From: Flavobacterium sp. CF136
Lineage (GTDB): Bacteria; Bacteroidota; Bacteroidia; Flavobacteriales; Flavobacteriaceae
Direction: 5' to 3'
DNA: 34,977 nucleotides
NCBI RefSeq assembly: GCF_000282055.1
Contig: NZ_AKJZ01000108.1
Span: 1 to 34,977 of the forward strand
Position 1 is the first letter of the stretch. The number at the start of each line of letters is the position of its first letter. The position numbers were made by a program, and so were the translations under genes. This document shows, piece after piece, positions 16,073 to 24,320 of this stretch. A model generated the notes under the pieces. The model saw nothing but the letters and a program-made list of their open reading frames with translations. It made no database searches and was not told where the DNA came from.

Positions 16073-17899
16073 ATGAAAAAAATAATCCTCCTTTTTTGCC
16101 TCCAATTTGGTTTGCTCACGCAGGCACAAGAATACAGTTCTGCCAATATTCATTCTCATAATGATTATGCAGGCCCACTGCCTTTTTATGAAGCTTATGC
16201 TAATGAAACAGGTGTTATAGAAGCAGATGTTTTTTTAGTAAAAAACGATTTACTGGTTTCTCATACTTTAGAAGAAATTAACCCCAATAATTCGCTTCGA
16301 AGTCTTTATCTGGAACCGCTTTTATTGAAATTTAAAGCCTTAAACGGTAAAGCTTACAAAAGTGACAAACCATTAATCCTGATGATTGATATTAAGTCTG
16401 AAGCAGATGTTACTTTAAAAGCAATTGTGGAGCAGTTAAAAACGTATTCCGATTTGATTTCAAACAAAAACTTCAAAGTTGTGATTTCTGGGAACAGGCC
16501 ATCTCCATCAAAATGGAGTGAGTATCCGGCTTTTATTTATTTTGACGGAAGGCTTAAAGAAACATATACTGCACAAGAATTGTCACGTGTAGAAATGATC
16601 AGCGAAGATATGAAAGATCATACTGCCTGGAACGGTAAAGGCGTTTTGACCCATGCAGATTCAGAGAAAATACAAGCCATAATTAAAGAAGTGCATAATC
16701 AGAATAAAAAAATCAGATTTTGGTCTACTCAGGATAATGTAAATACCTGGACGACTTTAATGAACCTGCATGTTGATTATATTGCAACAGATAATACTTC
16801 GGCATTAACACAATTCATTAAAAACATAAAATCAACTTTCTATCAAAATACCGAGTTTTACGACACCTATGTTCCCAAAAACGGATCGGTGTTTCCTAAA
16901 AACAAACACCCAAAGAATGTAATACTTCTTATTGGTGACGGAATGGGACTGAGTCAGATTTATGCTGGTTATACAGCTAATAAAGGAAGATTAAATATGT
17001 TTAATATTCCGACTGAAGGATTTTCGATAACGAGTTCTGCAGATAGTTATATTACAGATTCGGCTGCGGGAGCTACTGCTATGGCATCAGGACATAAAAC
17101 CAACAATCGATTTATAGGTGTAGATGAAAAAGGAAACCCCTTAGAATCAATCACGGAAAAATTGGCTAAAAAGAATTACAAAACAGCCATAATTTCGTGC
17201 GGCGATATTACCGATGCAACCCCAGCAGGTTTTTATGCGCATCAATCTGACAGAAGTTATAATGGCGCTATTGCGGAAGATTTTTTATCTAATCCGTCTG
17301 ATATTTTAATTGGAGGTGGACCAAACGAATTTAAGTCCCGAAAAGATGGTAAAAACCTTGTTGAGTTATTACAGAAGAAAGGGTATACTTTTTCAGATAA
17401 ATTCAGTTCGTTAGATACAATCAGCAATAATCGTTTTGTAGTGTTAGAAGATGCTGCAGTAGTTTCCAGAAAAAACGGAAGAGGGGATTTCTTAGCCAAA
17501 TCATTATTAAAAGCCACAACAACTTTCTCAAAATCTCCAAATCCGTTTTTTATTATGGCAGAAGGTGCGCAAATTGATTATGGCGGACATAGTAATAATG
17601 TAGAATACGTGGTTCGGGAATTGTTAGATTTTGACCGTCTTGTAGGGCAGGCGATGGAGTTTGTAGATAAAAACCCGGAAACATTATTGATTGTAACGGC
17701 TGACCACGAAACCGGCGGACTTTCTTTGATAGATGGAAGTATAGAAAAAGGATATGTACACGGAAGTTTTAGTACCAACGACCATACAGCTGTAACAGTT
17801 CCGGTTTTTGCATACGGACCAGGAGCTCAAAATTTTATGGGAGTTTATCAAAACATCGAAATTTACAGTAAAATAATGCAGTTGCTTTCTAAGAAGTAA
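16073..17899 (+). CDS. Fused PI-PLC/GDPD-like phosphodiesterase and alkaline phosphatase
   Basis: This 608-aa secreted protein has a signal peptide (1-18). Its N-terminal domain (about 20-260) resembles the PI-PLC/GDPD (AIM6-like) barrel: 'NIHSHNDYAGPLPFYEAY', 'GVIEADVFLVKNDLLVSH' and the closing 'VDYIATDN'. The C-terminal domain (about 280-608) is an alkaline phosphatase: 'NVILLIGDGMGLSQ', the nucleophile S330 in 'YITDSAAGATAMASGHKT', 'AEGAQIDYGGHSNN' and 'TADHETGG' supply the metal ligands. Together they could first open a phosphodiester and then free the phosphate, in the periplasm or outside. It follows SusC/SusD, so the pair may import the products. A 7-bp inverted repeat (ATTCATC/GATGAAT, 16019-16058) lies just before the start. 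Confidence 0.9.
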   Translation: MKKIILLFCLQFGLLTQAQEYSSANIHSHNDYAGPLPFYEAYANETGVIEADVFLVKNDLLVSHTLEEINPNNSLRSLYLEPLLLKFKALNGKAYKSDKPLILMIDIKSEADVTLKAIVEQLKTYSDLISNKNFKVVISGNRPSPSKWSEYPAFIYFDGRLKETYTAQELSRVEMISEDMKDHTAWNGKGVLTHADSEKIQAIIKEVHNQNKKIRFWSTQDNVNTWTTLMNLHVDYIATDNTSALTQFIKNIKSTFYQNTEFYDTYVPKNGSVFPKNKHPKNVILLIGDGMGLSQIYAGYTANKGRLNMFNIPTEGFSITSSADSYITDSAAGATAMASGHKTNNRFIGVDEKGNPLESITEKLAKKNYKTAIISCGDITDATPAGFYAHQSDRSYNGAIAEDFLSNPSDILIGGGPNEFKSRKDGKNLVELLQKKGYTFSDKFSSLDTISNNRFVVLEDAAVVSRKNGRGDFLAKSLLKATTTFSKSPNPFFIMAEGAQIDYGGHSNNVEYVVRELLDFDRLVGQAMEFVDKNPETLLIVTADHETGGLSLIDGSIEKGYVHGSFSTNDHTAVTVPVFAYGPGAQNFMGVYQNIEIYSKIMQLLSKK

Positions 17900-17951
17900 A
17901 AACTTTGAAAAGAAAGAAAACTGATTTATAATTCCAGATTAAATAAATACC

Positions 17952-18265
17952 ATGTATAAAATAATTCCAAGTTTAGTTTTATTGTTAAGTTGTATGTTTT
18001 GTTTTTGGACAATCAAAGAATAAAATTTCGGGGATTGTTTTTGTTGATACTAATAAAAAAGATATTCATGAAAAAGATGAAGTAACTGTTTATAATGTTT
18101 TGATTTTTAATTTAAAACAAAATAGATTCAGAAGGGAATATAGCATTATAAAAGTAGAAGGCAATACTGTTTTTGTAATTTAGCCTACAGGGTATATTTC
18201 GAAGAAAAACAAACAAAAACGAGGTTCAGTTTTATGTTCCTTTTTACGAAACAAAAAAGAGTTAA
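17952..18265 (+). pseudogene. Remnant of a calcineurin-like phosphoesterase N-terminus
   Basis: From the ATG at 17952 a signal-like segment runs (MYKIIPSLVLLLSCMFCF) and hits TAA at 18021. One frame over, it continues smoothly as 'GQSKNKISGIVFVDTNKK', then 'NVLIF', to 'VEGNTVFVI', TAG, then 'PTGYISKKN'; a further frame gives 'EVQFYVPFYETKKS' and a stop at 18263, inside the terminator stem. The order G-I-V-F-V-D-x-N-K, V-F-V-I, P-T-G-Y is what I know from the N-terminal domain of secreted calcineurin-like phosphoesterases of Bacteroidota. Only this piece is left; the catalytic domain is absent. It sits right after the phosphatase fusion, so it was probably part of the same locus. Confidence 0.6.
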
Positions 18266-18300
18266 GATATTTTAATAAATATCTTAACTCTTTTTTGTTT
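18249..18300. terminator. Strong bidirectional terminator
   Basis: A perfect 24-bp stem (18249-18272 with 18277-18300) and a TAAT loop, with A-run and T-run flanks. The core arms are GAGTTAAGATATT and its complement. It closes the phosphate-type locus and isolates the next cluster. Confidence 0.9.
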
Positions 18301-18653
18301 GCACATATGCTGAGAAGAACCAGACGATAAAATCCTGGGGTTACTATGTTTAAATCATTCTGTGAGTTGAAAGCGTAAATATGTAAGTCTGCAAATTAGC
18401 TGTTTTGTTTTACAGATACGATAGAATCCAAAAGGACCTCCACATAAAATATATTTAAAAACAGGTAAAAATACCTACTCATTTTTTGAAATTTTACTTT
18501 ACTATTGTAAGAATAAAATTCCAAAAAAATGTAAGGCATTCTAATATATAATTTTAAATCAGTTAAAAAACCGAAGTGTTTTTTAGAAGTTAATTATTAT
18601 ATCTTTTAGTAACATTAAGCTAAATAACGATCTGTTTAATAAGTAGTTGTGTT
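18301..18653. other. Intergenic leader of the CTQ-type cluster
   Basis: About 350 bp have no supported gene. It must contain the promoter of the following cluster. TATCTTTT at 18600-18607 is one base away from TAnnTTTG, about 50 bp before the small gene; no other convincing box or riboswitch was seen. Confidence 0.5.
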
Positions 18654-18811
18654 ATGTTTAGTTTAATAAAAAGCATACAGGAAATTTTGCATGCAACTAA
18701 AAAGCCGTTGAAGGAAATCAAAAAGAATTGGAACAGGCTGTTGGTTTGATGAAACAGCTATTAGATTCTCAATACAATGCAGACCTAACTTTTGAATATA
18801 CAGATTATTAA
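18654..18811 (+). pseudogene. Small gene (52 codons) that needs a -1 frameshift
   Basis: ATG at 18654 opens MFSLIKSIQEILHATKK. The zero frame then drifts into an unlikely basic tail and stops at 18748-18750. Shifting back one base at AAA AAG (18699-18704) gives 'AVEGNQKELEQAVGLMKQLL' then 'DSQYNADLTFEYTDY', stopping at 18809-18811, 17 bp before the next gene. The -1 frame has its own stop (TAA 18698-18700) just ahead of the A-run, so it cannot be reached from an upstream start. The tRNA-Lys reading AAG could re-pair on AAA, so a programmed shift is possible; a one-base indel in a dying gene is equally possible. No known family. The product has no cysteine and a Tyr-rich, acidic tail. The placement suggests it is the first gene of the cluster. 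Confidence 0.5.
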
Positions 18812-18828
18812 TTTTAAAAAACGATATT

Positions 18829-20397
18829 ATGCTAAAACGTAAAAACACTGAAGATGAGATAAATTTATCTCAATTAACTGCAAAATCGGTTGAAAAGGGA
18901 AAAGAAGTATTATTGGGAGCTGCTCAGAAAGGCAGCACAGGAATATTAGAGAATTTGATGAAAGGGTATGGAAAACTCCTAATCGAGGATCCAATTAGAC
19001 CCTTTAATGAAAATGACCTGCAGGAAATTGTAAAGAATGTAGACTACGGTGTTTTAAAAGTATTAGAAGGTACCTGGGTTAGCTATAATAACAGTAATAA
19101 TGATCAGAGTAAAAGTCAATTAATCGGAAGTGGGGTACATACTACCATTATGCCATCGCCAGGTACAAATTCAGGAGGTATTCCAGGGAAATATAGTTTC
19201 GAATGTGAAGAGTATATAGAAAAACTAACATTTAATTTAGTTCCGGGAGGAGTTCGTAATCGAGGTGGAGGAAATGAACAATTTTGTGGAGCTGTTAAAT
19301 ACGATCAAAGTATTAAAAGCGTAAACAGTGTAAAAGGTCAAACAGCTTTAAAATATACTCCAATTCACGAGGAGACCGGTATGTATTTATGGCTTAGTGA
19401 TGTATTTAATTATGCAGCCACCGAAAAATCCATTAAAGAAGATCGTGGTATACACGCTATAACACCAGATAACCCGAATAAAGATTTATATAAAAGCGGA
19501 TACCAGGACGAAACACTGTTTCTGGTTGTAAATGATCAGGGGCAAAAGGAATATGTAACTCTTGAAAATTTAAATGGACGACCATATTCTGAAATTATTG
19601 CATCCAAAGAGCTTAAACCGGGAGCAGGCCAGACAGGCCCGTATTTTATACCAGATTACTCTATTTCCCGCAGTGGCGTAATTCCGCATGGAAGTACAAT
19701 AACTTTATTAGGGGACGTGGAGCCATCAGCAAAGCCGGTTAAAAAAGAATTACCTTATCTGGCAGATGGTGCGCCACAATTTCCGGAAGGTTATGCGGCC
19801 TGGGACTACGACCATCTTTCAATTTCGAAAACTATGGGAGGTGCCGATGCAAAAAATGATCCCATAAACCTTGATGCGCCTGCACCTGCATGGGTGTCCG
19901 AAAACCTTGACAATACGAATGACCCCAGAGAAAATAAAATCTATACACAGCGAATACTTGCTCATGATTTATATCCATATTCCGTAAGACCTGATTTACG
20001 ATTACGCGATTCCAACAAAGGAGAAAATATAAAAAATCATATACTTATCCAGATGTCATCCAAAAATAAAACAGGAGCACAAGGAGGTATATTAAATGTT
20101 CCATTCGTAAATCGTTTTGTACCTACAGTCGAAATGAATATGAGAATGTGGATTGAAACGGTTGTAGAAGACGAAAAGGAAATCCTTCAGCTGCAATACG
20201 AACAGGTTATATTTTTTGAATTTGCTTTTGGAGATGATGGCGGTACCACGAGCTGGCCGCATATACAGATAAATACGCTTCGCAAAATAGAAGATGTTCC
20301 TTTTGATCAGAGACGTTTAATTGAAGAGCAATTTTCAAACTCCGGTAAAATTGAATCTTCTGCACCGGCTTCAGAATGTCCTCATCATAAAGAGTAA
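18829..20397 (+). CDS. 522-aa protein with nitrobindin/lipocalin-like motifs, CTQ-type cluster
   Basis: I do not know a named family for the whole protein. Residues 78-190 read like a small ligand-binding beta-barrel of the nitrobindin / fatty-acid-binding type: 'LEGTWVSYN' (79-87), 'GVHTTIMPSPGT' (102-113), 'FECEEYIEKLTFNLV' (124-138), 'NRGGGNEQFCGAVKYDQ' and 'PIHEETGMYLWL' (178-189). Later comes 'SRSGVIPHGSTITLLGD', also seen in heme-binding barrels of this sort. H180 could be a heme or metal ligand. No signal peptide is visible. The C-terminus ends ECPHHKE, a potential metal or heme site. It leads an operon with ferritin-like, LodA-like, radical SAM and flavoprotein genes, so it may handle the oxidase's substrate or product, or its peroxide. 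The barrel call is pattern-based. Confidence 0.75.
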   Translation: MLKRKNTEDEINLSQLTAKSVEKGKEVLLGAAQKGSTGILENLMKGYGKLLIEDPIRPFNENDLQEIVKNVDYGVLKVLEGTWVSYNNSNNDQSKSQLIGSGVHTTIMPSPGTNSGGIPGKYSFECEEYIEKLTFNLVPGGVRNRGGGNEQFCGAVKYDQSIKSVNSVKGQTALKYTPIHEETGMYLWLSDVFNYAATEKSIKEDRGIHAITPDNPNKDLYKSGYQDETLFLVVNDQGQKEYVTLENLNGRPYSEIIASKELKPGAGQTGPYFIPDYSISRSGVIPHGSTITLLGDVEPSAKPVKKELPYLADGAPQFPEGYAAWDYDHLSISKTMGGADAKNDPINLDAPAPAWVSENLDNTNDPRENKIYTQRILAHDLYPYSVRPDLRLRDSNKGENIKNHILIQMSSKNKTGAQGGILNVPFVNRFVPTVEMNMRMWIETVVEDEKEILQLQYEQVIFFEFAFGDDGGTTSWPHIQINTLRKIEDVPFDQRRLIEEQFSNSGKIESSAPASECPHHKE

Positions 20398-20415
20398 AAC
20401 TTTTAAAAAAAAACT

Positions 20416-20444
20416 CTACGGTGTTTTGTATAGAAATACCGTAG
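20416..20444 (+). promoter_or_regulatory. Intercistronic hairpin in the CTQ-type cluster
   Basis: CTACGGTGTTT (20416-20426) pairs with AAATACCGTAG (20434-20444), 11 bp with one G-U, loop of 7. No T-run follows, so it could stabilise, process or partly attenuate the transcript between the first two large genes. Confidence 0.55.
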
Positions 20445-20488
20445 CTGTTTAACCTCTAACAATTACAGATTTAACTAAATAAGATATT

Positions 20489-21982
20489 ATGAATTTCAAT
20501 CCAAAAAGAGACCATTTTATTTCACCAATATTAGAATGGGCAAAAGCCAATAATGATCCAAAAGTGAACGCTGCAAAAAATATGTTTATGGCTAGTGATA
20601 GTCCTATAAGCACTTTTGATAATTTAAGCAGTGCAAAACCTTTTGAGGTGCCTTCCGAATTTAATGGAAAAGACTACATTACTATGCTGCTTCAGATAGA
20701 CGCCGAAATTGAGCAAGGCCTTATGTTGCAGTATCTTTACGCTGCCTATAGTATGGGCGGGGCTCAAATTCCGGAAAAGTATCAGGAAAAAGTGCATACC
20801 TGGCAAAACATAATTTTGGGTATTGCCAAAGAAGAAATGGGGCATTTCATCTCAGTTCAAAATGTATTGAAAGTGATTGGAGCCCCCTTAAATTTCGGAA
20901 GAGAAAGTTATCCTTGGGACAGCCCTTTTTATCCTTTTCCTTTTACTTTAGAAAAATTTTCTCTTAGTTCGCTTGCTAAATATGTATATGCAGAAGCTTC
21001 TTCTGACTGGCTGGAAAGTGATGATCCTTTGGCGGCCGAAATTAAGAAATCTGTAAAAATAACCGTAGATGATCCGCATACTGTTGGGGCATTGTTTATA
21101 GTACTGCTTCAATTAATTAATGATCCGAAAGTAATCTCGGATGAAACTTTTCAGGCCGCAACTTATAACTGTCAGGCTAAGTTTGATGAATGGGGTCGGG
21201 GATATACCGGAGGTAACAGAGGAACGGACGGAAAAAGTATTTATACAAAAAGTCCCGATGTATTAGTTGCGCCATTATTATCTCGTGATGATGCTTATAA
21301 TGCATTGAATGAAATAGCTGAGCAGGGAGAAGGTTTAGATACAAAGGATACTATGCCATCTCATTTTGAGCGGTTTTTGCATATTTACAAAGAGTACAAA
21401 GAGATATTGAAAGAACATGATAAGTTTGAACCTTCCCGTAATGTAGCTACTAATCCTTATGTAGGCTCAGAAACAGATATAAAAGTGAAATCCGGATCTG
21501 ATATTCCAAAGGAAGAAGATCAAGGTGATAAAATCACAGATCCACAAACAATACTTTGGGCAAATTTGTGTGATATTCGTTATCGATTATTGCTTAATTT
21601 CCTAAATCATAGTTTTTTATTGGATAACGGTTATAATAATTCGGGGAATTCTTCTCCTCGTGGTATGATCATCAATTCGGCATTTGGAGAAATGTATAAT
21701 TTGAGAAGCCTGGCTACGATCTTAGTTCAGTCTCCTATAGCTAAAAACAGCAATAAAATGGCCGGACCTCCATTTACACTCCCTTATACATTTGATCTGC
21801 CTTTCGGGGAACATAATCGATGGAGATTGCATAGAGATCTTCTGGAAGCATCAAATAATATCATAAAGGAATTAAAGAACTTTAAAACTCAACCTCATAT
21901 TCAATATTTGAATGGATTACAGGAAGCCGATCAAAAACTGCTGCAGGCAATTGTAAATTTAACACAAGATAATCTGGTATAA
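20489..21982 (+). CDS. Ferritin-like protein related to the VioB C-terminal domain
   Basis: This 497-aa protein carries a ferritin-like domain (PF12902 type) close to that in VioB/RebD/StaD, the iminophenyl-pyruvate dimer synthases: 'DAEIEQGLMLQYLYAAYSMG' (71-90), 'AKEEMGHFISVQNVLKVIGA' with E115/E116 and H119, then 'LEKFSLSSLAKYVYAEAS'. The glutamates and the E-x-x-H motif are diiron-type ligands. A C-terminal 'NKMAGPPFTLPYTF' also recalls the VioB tail. VioB itself is about 1000 residues with a different N-terminal half; here the ferritin-like part stands alone. The protein could activate oxygen on a substrate or on the LodA-like protein. It lies between the 522-aa gene and the LodA-like gene on one strand. 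The reaction is unknown. Confidence 0.85.
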   Translation: MNFNPKRDHFISPILEWAKANNDPKVNAAKNMFMASDSPISTFDNLSSAKPFEVPSEFNGKDYITMLLQIDAEIEQGLMLQYLYAAYSMGGAQIPEKYQEKVHTWQNIILGIAKEEMGHFISVQNVLKVIGAPLNFGRESYPWDSPFYPFPFTLEKFSLSSLAKYVYAEASSDWLESDDPLAAEIKKSVKITVDDPHTVGALFIVLLQLINDPKVISDETFQAATYNCQAKFDEWGRGYTGGNRGTDGKSIYTKSPDVLVAPLLSRDDAYNALNEIAEQGEGLDTKDTMPSHFERFLHIYKEYKEILKEHDKFEPSRNVATNPYVGSETDIKVKSGSDIPKEEDQGDKITDPQTILWANLCDIRYRLLLNFLNHSFLLDNGYNNSGNSSPRGMIINSAFGEMYNLRSLATILVQSPIAKNSNKMAGPPFTLPYTFDLPFGEHNRWRLHRDLLEASNNIIKELKNFKTQPHIQYLNGLQEADQKLLQAIVNLTQDNLV

Positions 21983-22022
21983 TTTCAAATTAATTCAATT
22001 AAAATATTTAAAATACTACGAT

Positions 22023-24320
22023 ATGAAAATTATAGAATTAAGAATTCTTCCGCCCATTGCAATTGGCAGATTAGGAGAATCAAATGAACCAATGGCCGCG
22101 TATGATCTTGAATTATCAAAAGAAAAGCCGCTTGACTATAGAGAAATCATTCCAAAAACGACTTTATCCGTAGATCCCATTACAGGAGAAATTATAGCTC
22201 ATGATCCTATAAATATAAAATTCAAAGATGTTTCAAGTCTGGCGAATAGACATGGGAAAATACATCCCGTTTCACCTTTTCTGGAAGTGTTTGCCATAAC
22301 AGATCAAAAGCCGGACGAATTAGTGCCCCTTACAGAAGAATTACTTGTTCAGTCCGGATTAAGCCTGAAAGACATCAGTTGGGATGTAAATGTTGCTAAC
22401 ATAAAAATATTCAGAAGAACCACGGATATAAATGATAAAATGGCAGCAGTAATTACGAACATTAATTCACACGAACTGAAACCATTGTTAGCTGAGTGTA
22501 ACAACTTTCTGAAGAATAAAAAATTGCCGTTAGGATCTGTTCAGTATATAAAACCAACAAAAGAGTTTCCAGGATTAAGATTGCGATATACACCTGCCGG
22601 AGGTAAAGTGTATGGTTCAAGTTTATATAGAAAGACAGGTACTGGTGAAAAAGATATAGAAGAGGATCCTACTTTTAAAAATGACGAAAACCTAATATTA
22701 TATGATATAACCAAAGGTAAATGGCAAGGTTACAAAGAAGGCAGTGTTCCTAATATATTCTACACTGTTCCGGCACAAATTTTTGCCGGTTATTCTTATA
22801 CAGATGATAAACAACAAACCTGGCAGGTAAGCTGGGGATATATTGATGATGAATGTGATGGTTTTGTAACCGTTAAACTAAAAGTTTCAGACGAAAAAAC
22901 ATTAACAGCCAAAGCACATATTAGTGCCGGACCTCCATCTTTTGCTCCGGATACTTTGCCAATTCGCGTGGTGTCTGATGAGTTAGAGCAAATTATATTA
23001 AGCACAGAAATAGAAGGAGAAGTAAGTATAGAAGAAGCCGAAGAAATCATTCGCAGGGCTTTTGAGACCATTCGTATGATGAATACAACGATTATGAATG
23101 GGAATAGTTACGAAGGCAAACAAAATGTGGCCAGCACAATGGTACGTCAGAATACAAATGATTTTGGACGTTTTTTTGAACCTATTATGGCAACCTCCCT
23201 TGTCGATAATCTTGCTTTGCAGATGTTACACGAAAGAGTGTTTAACGGGTTAAGTTCAGGTGCATCGCCATGGTTTGGTGATTTATTGCGAAAACCTACA
23301 GAAATAGGTGATTTATCAAGTAAAGCGCTTCGAAAAATGCCGGCATTGATGCGTGGGGCCGACGGCAGGTCGCTTACTTTTACCTATCGACAAATCAATA
23401 TGATTATAAAGGCGGCAGCTACTTCCATGTTCAAGGATACTAATCCGGATACGTTGCCAGTATCCTATGGTTCACCATTGAAAGCCACAAATTTAACGGC
23501 ACAATTGCATTATAGAGGAACTGGAAATCCTATTGCTGTTTTGCCAAGAACAGCAATTTCGAATTGCTTTCCCGGATTGGAATTTGATTTTAGAAATCTT
23601 TGGAGAAGAGCATTTAACGGAATTGTACTTATTGAAAATAATAATTATGTACTTGAAGCTACCGATCCAAAACTTGAATATTTAAAAGGACACCGATTGG
23701 TAGCTATAGAAGGTAAACCTACAATGGTACAAACATTTGGGCCTGTTTTTCCGGATGGTGATAATGTGCCCTTAAAAACAGATGCGAATCCGAATGGTGT
23801 TTCCTTTATGGAATGGTCAAATTCTATGGTTCATGTTTTGCAAAAACAAGGGCAAGAGGTAATATGTCATTTTACAGCAGAGAAATCAAATGAGGAAGTA
23901 GTGGTTGATTTAAAAAAATTGGATGATAAGGAAAAGTATATTGAAGTAAAATTAACAGTTAATAAAATATTCGACGGCAATAGTGCAGCATTTTCAGATA
24001 CTATTTTACAACCCGGGGAATTAACTCAGGGCTTGTGTGCGCCCTGGCAAAATGACTACCGTGAATGTTCCTGTTATTATTGGGCAGCCAGCAGACCAGA
24101 TTTTGTAAATATTGTTCCGGATGAAAATGGTTTGAGCACCGGGGATTTATGGATGTCAAAAAAACGAACAGGATCCTATATTCCGGATGATTGGCAAAAT
24201 TCAAGATTGATTTCCTATCAGGATCTCTTTGAAAATTGGCAAGGAGAACTCAATTTTATTATTGAAGGAAAAGATGCAATAGAAAGTACCATAAAACCCA
24301 AATCAACAAAAAAGAAATGA
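22023..24320 (+). CDS. LodA/GoxA-like CTQ-dependent amino acid oxidase
   Basis: The start 'IELRILPPIAIGRLGESNEP' is typical of LodA-family proteins (L-lysine 6-oxidase LodA, glycine oxidase GoxA), which oxidise an amine using cysteine tryptophylquinone, releasing ammonia and H2O2. The C-terminal region has 'PGELTQGLCAPWQNDYREC' and, directly after, 'CYYWAASRPDFV'. By position, C682 (or C684) and W687 are the likely CTQ-forming pair. In LodA the two residues are about 65 apart; the short spacing here matches another branch that I recall (C...YWPAxRPD type). Length 765 aa is normal for the family. The gene overlaps the radical SAM gene by 4 bp (ATGA), so the two are probably co-translated. The substrate cannot be inferred. 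No secretion signal is visible. Confidence 0.85.
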   Translation: MKIIELRILPPIAIGRLGESNEPMAAYDLELSKEKPLDYREIIPKTTLSVDPITGEIIAHDPINIKFKDVSSLANRHGKIHPVSPFLEVFAITDQKPDELVPLTEELLVQSGLSLKDISWDVNVANIKIFRRTTDINDKMAAVITNINSHELKPLLAECNNFLKNKKLPLGSVQYIKPTKEFPGLRLRYTPAGGKVYGSSLYRKTGTGEKDIEEDPTFKNDENLILYDITKGKWQGYKEGSVPNIFYTVPAQIFAGYSYTDDKQQTWQVSWGYIDDECDGFVTVKLKVSDEKTLTAKAHISAGPPSFAPDTLPIRVVSDELEQIILSTEIEGEVSIEEAEEIIRRAFETIRMMNTTIMNGNSYEGKQNVASTMVRQNTNDFGRFFEPIMATSLVDNLALQMLHERVFNGLSSGASPWFGDLLRKPTEIGDLSSKALRKMPALMRGADGRSLTFTYRQINMIIKAAATSMFKDTNPDTLPVSYGSPLKATNLTAQLHYRGTGNPIAVLPRTAISNCFPGLEFDFRNLWRRAFNGIVLIENNNYVLEATDPKLEYLKGHRLVAIEGKPTMVQTFGPVFPDGDNVPLKTDANPNGVSFMEWSNSMVHVLQKQGQEVICHFTAEKSNEEVVVDLKKLDDKEKYIEVKLTVNKIFDGNSAAFSDTILQPGELTQGLCAPWQNDYRECSCYYWAASRPDFVNIVPDENGLSTGDLWMSKKRTGSYIPDDWQNSRLISYQDLFENWQGELNFIIEGKDAIESTIKPKSTKKK

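Noticed and set aside
18654..18811. RiPP precursor for the radical SAM enzyme
   Set aside because: The peptide has no cysteine and no leader motif I know; the LodA-like protein is the better substrate candidate. The possibility is left open but not claimed.
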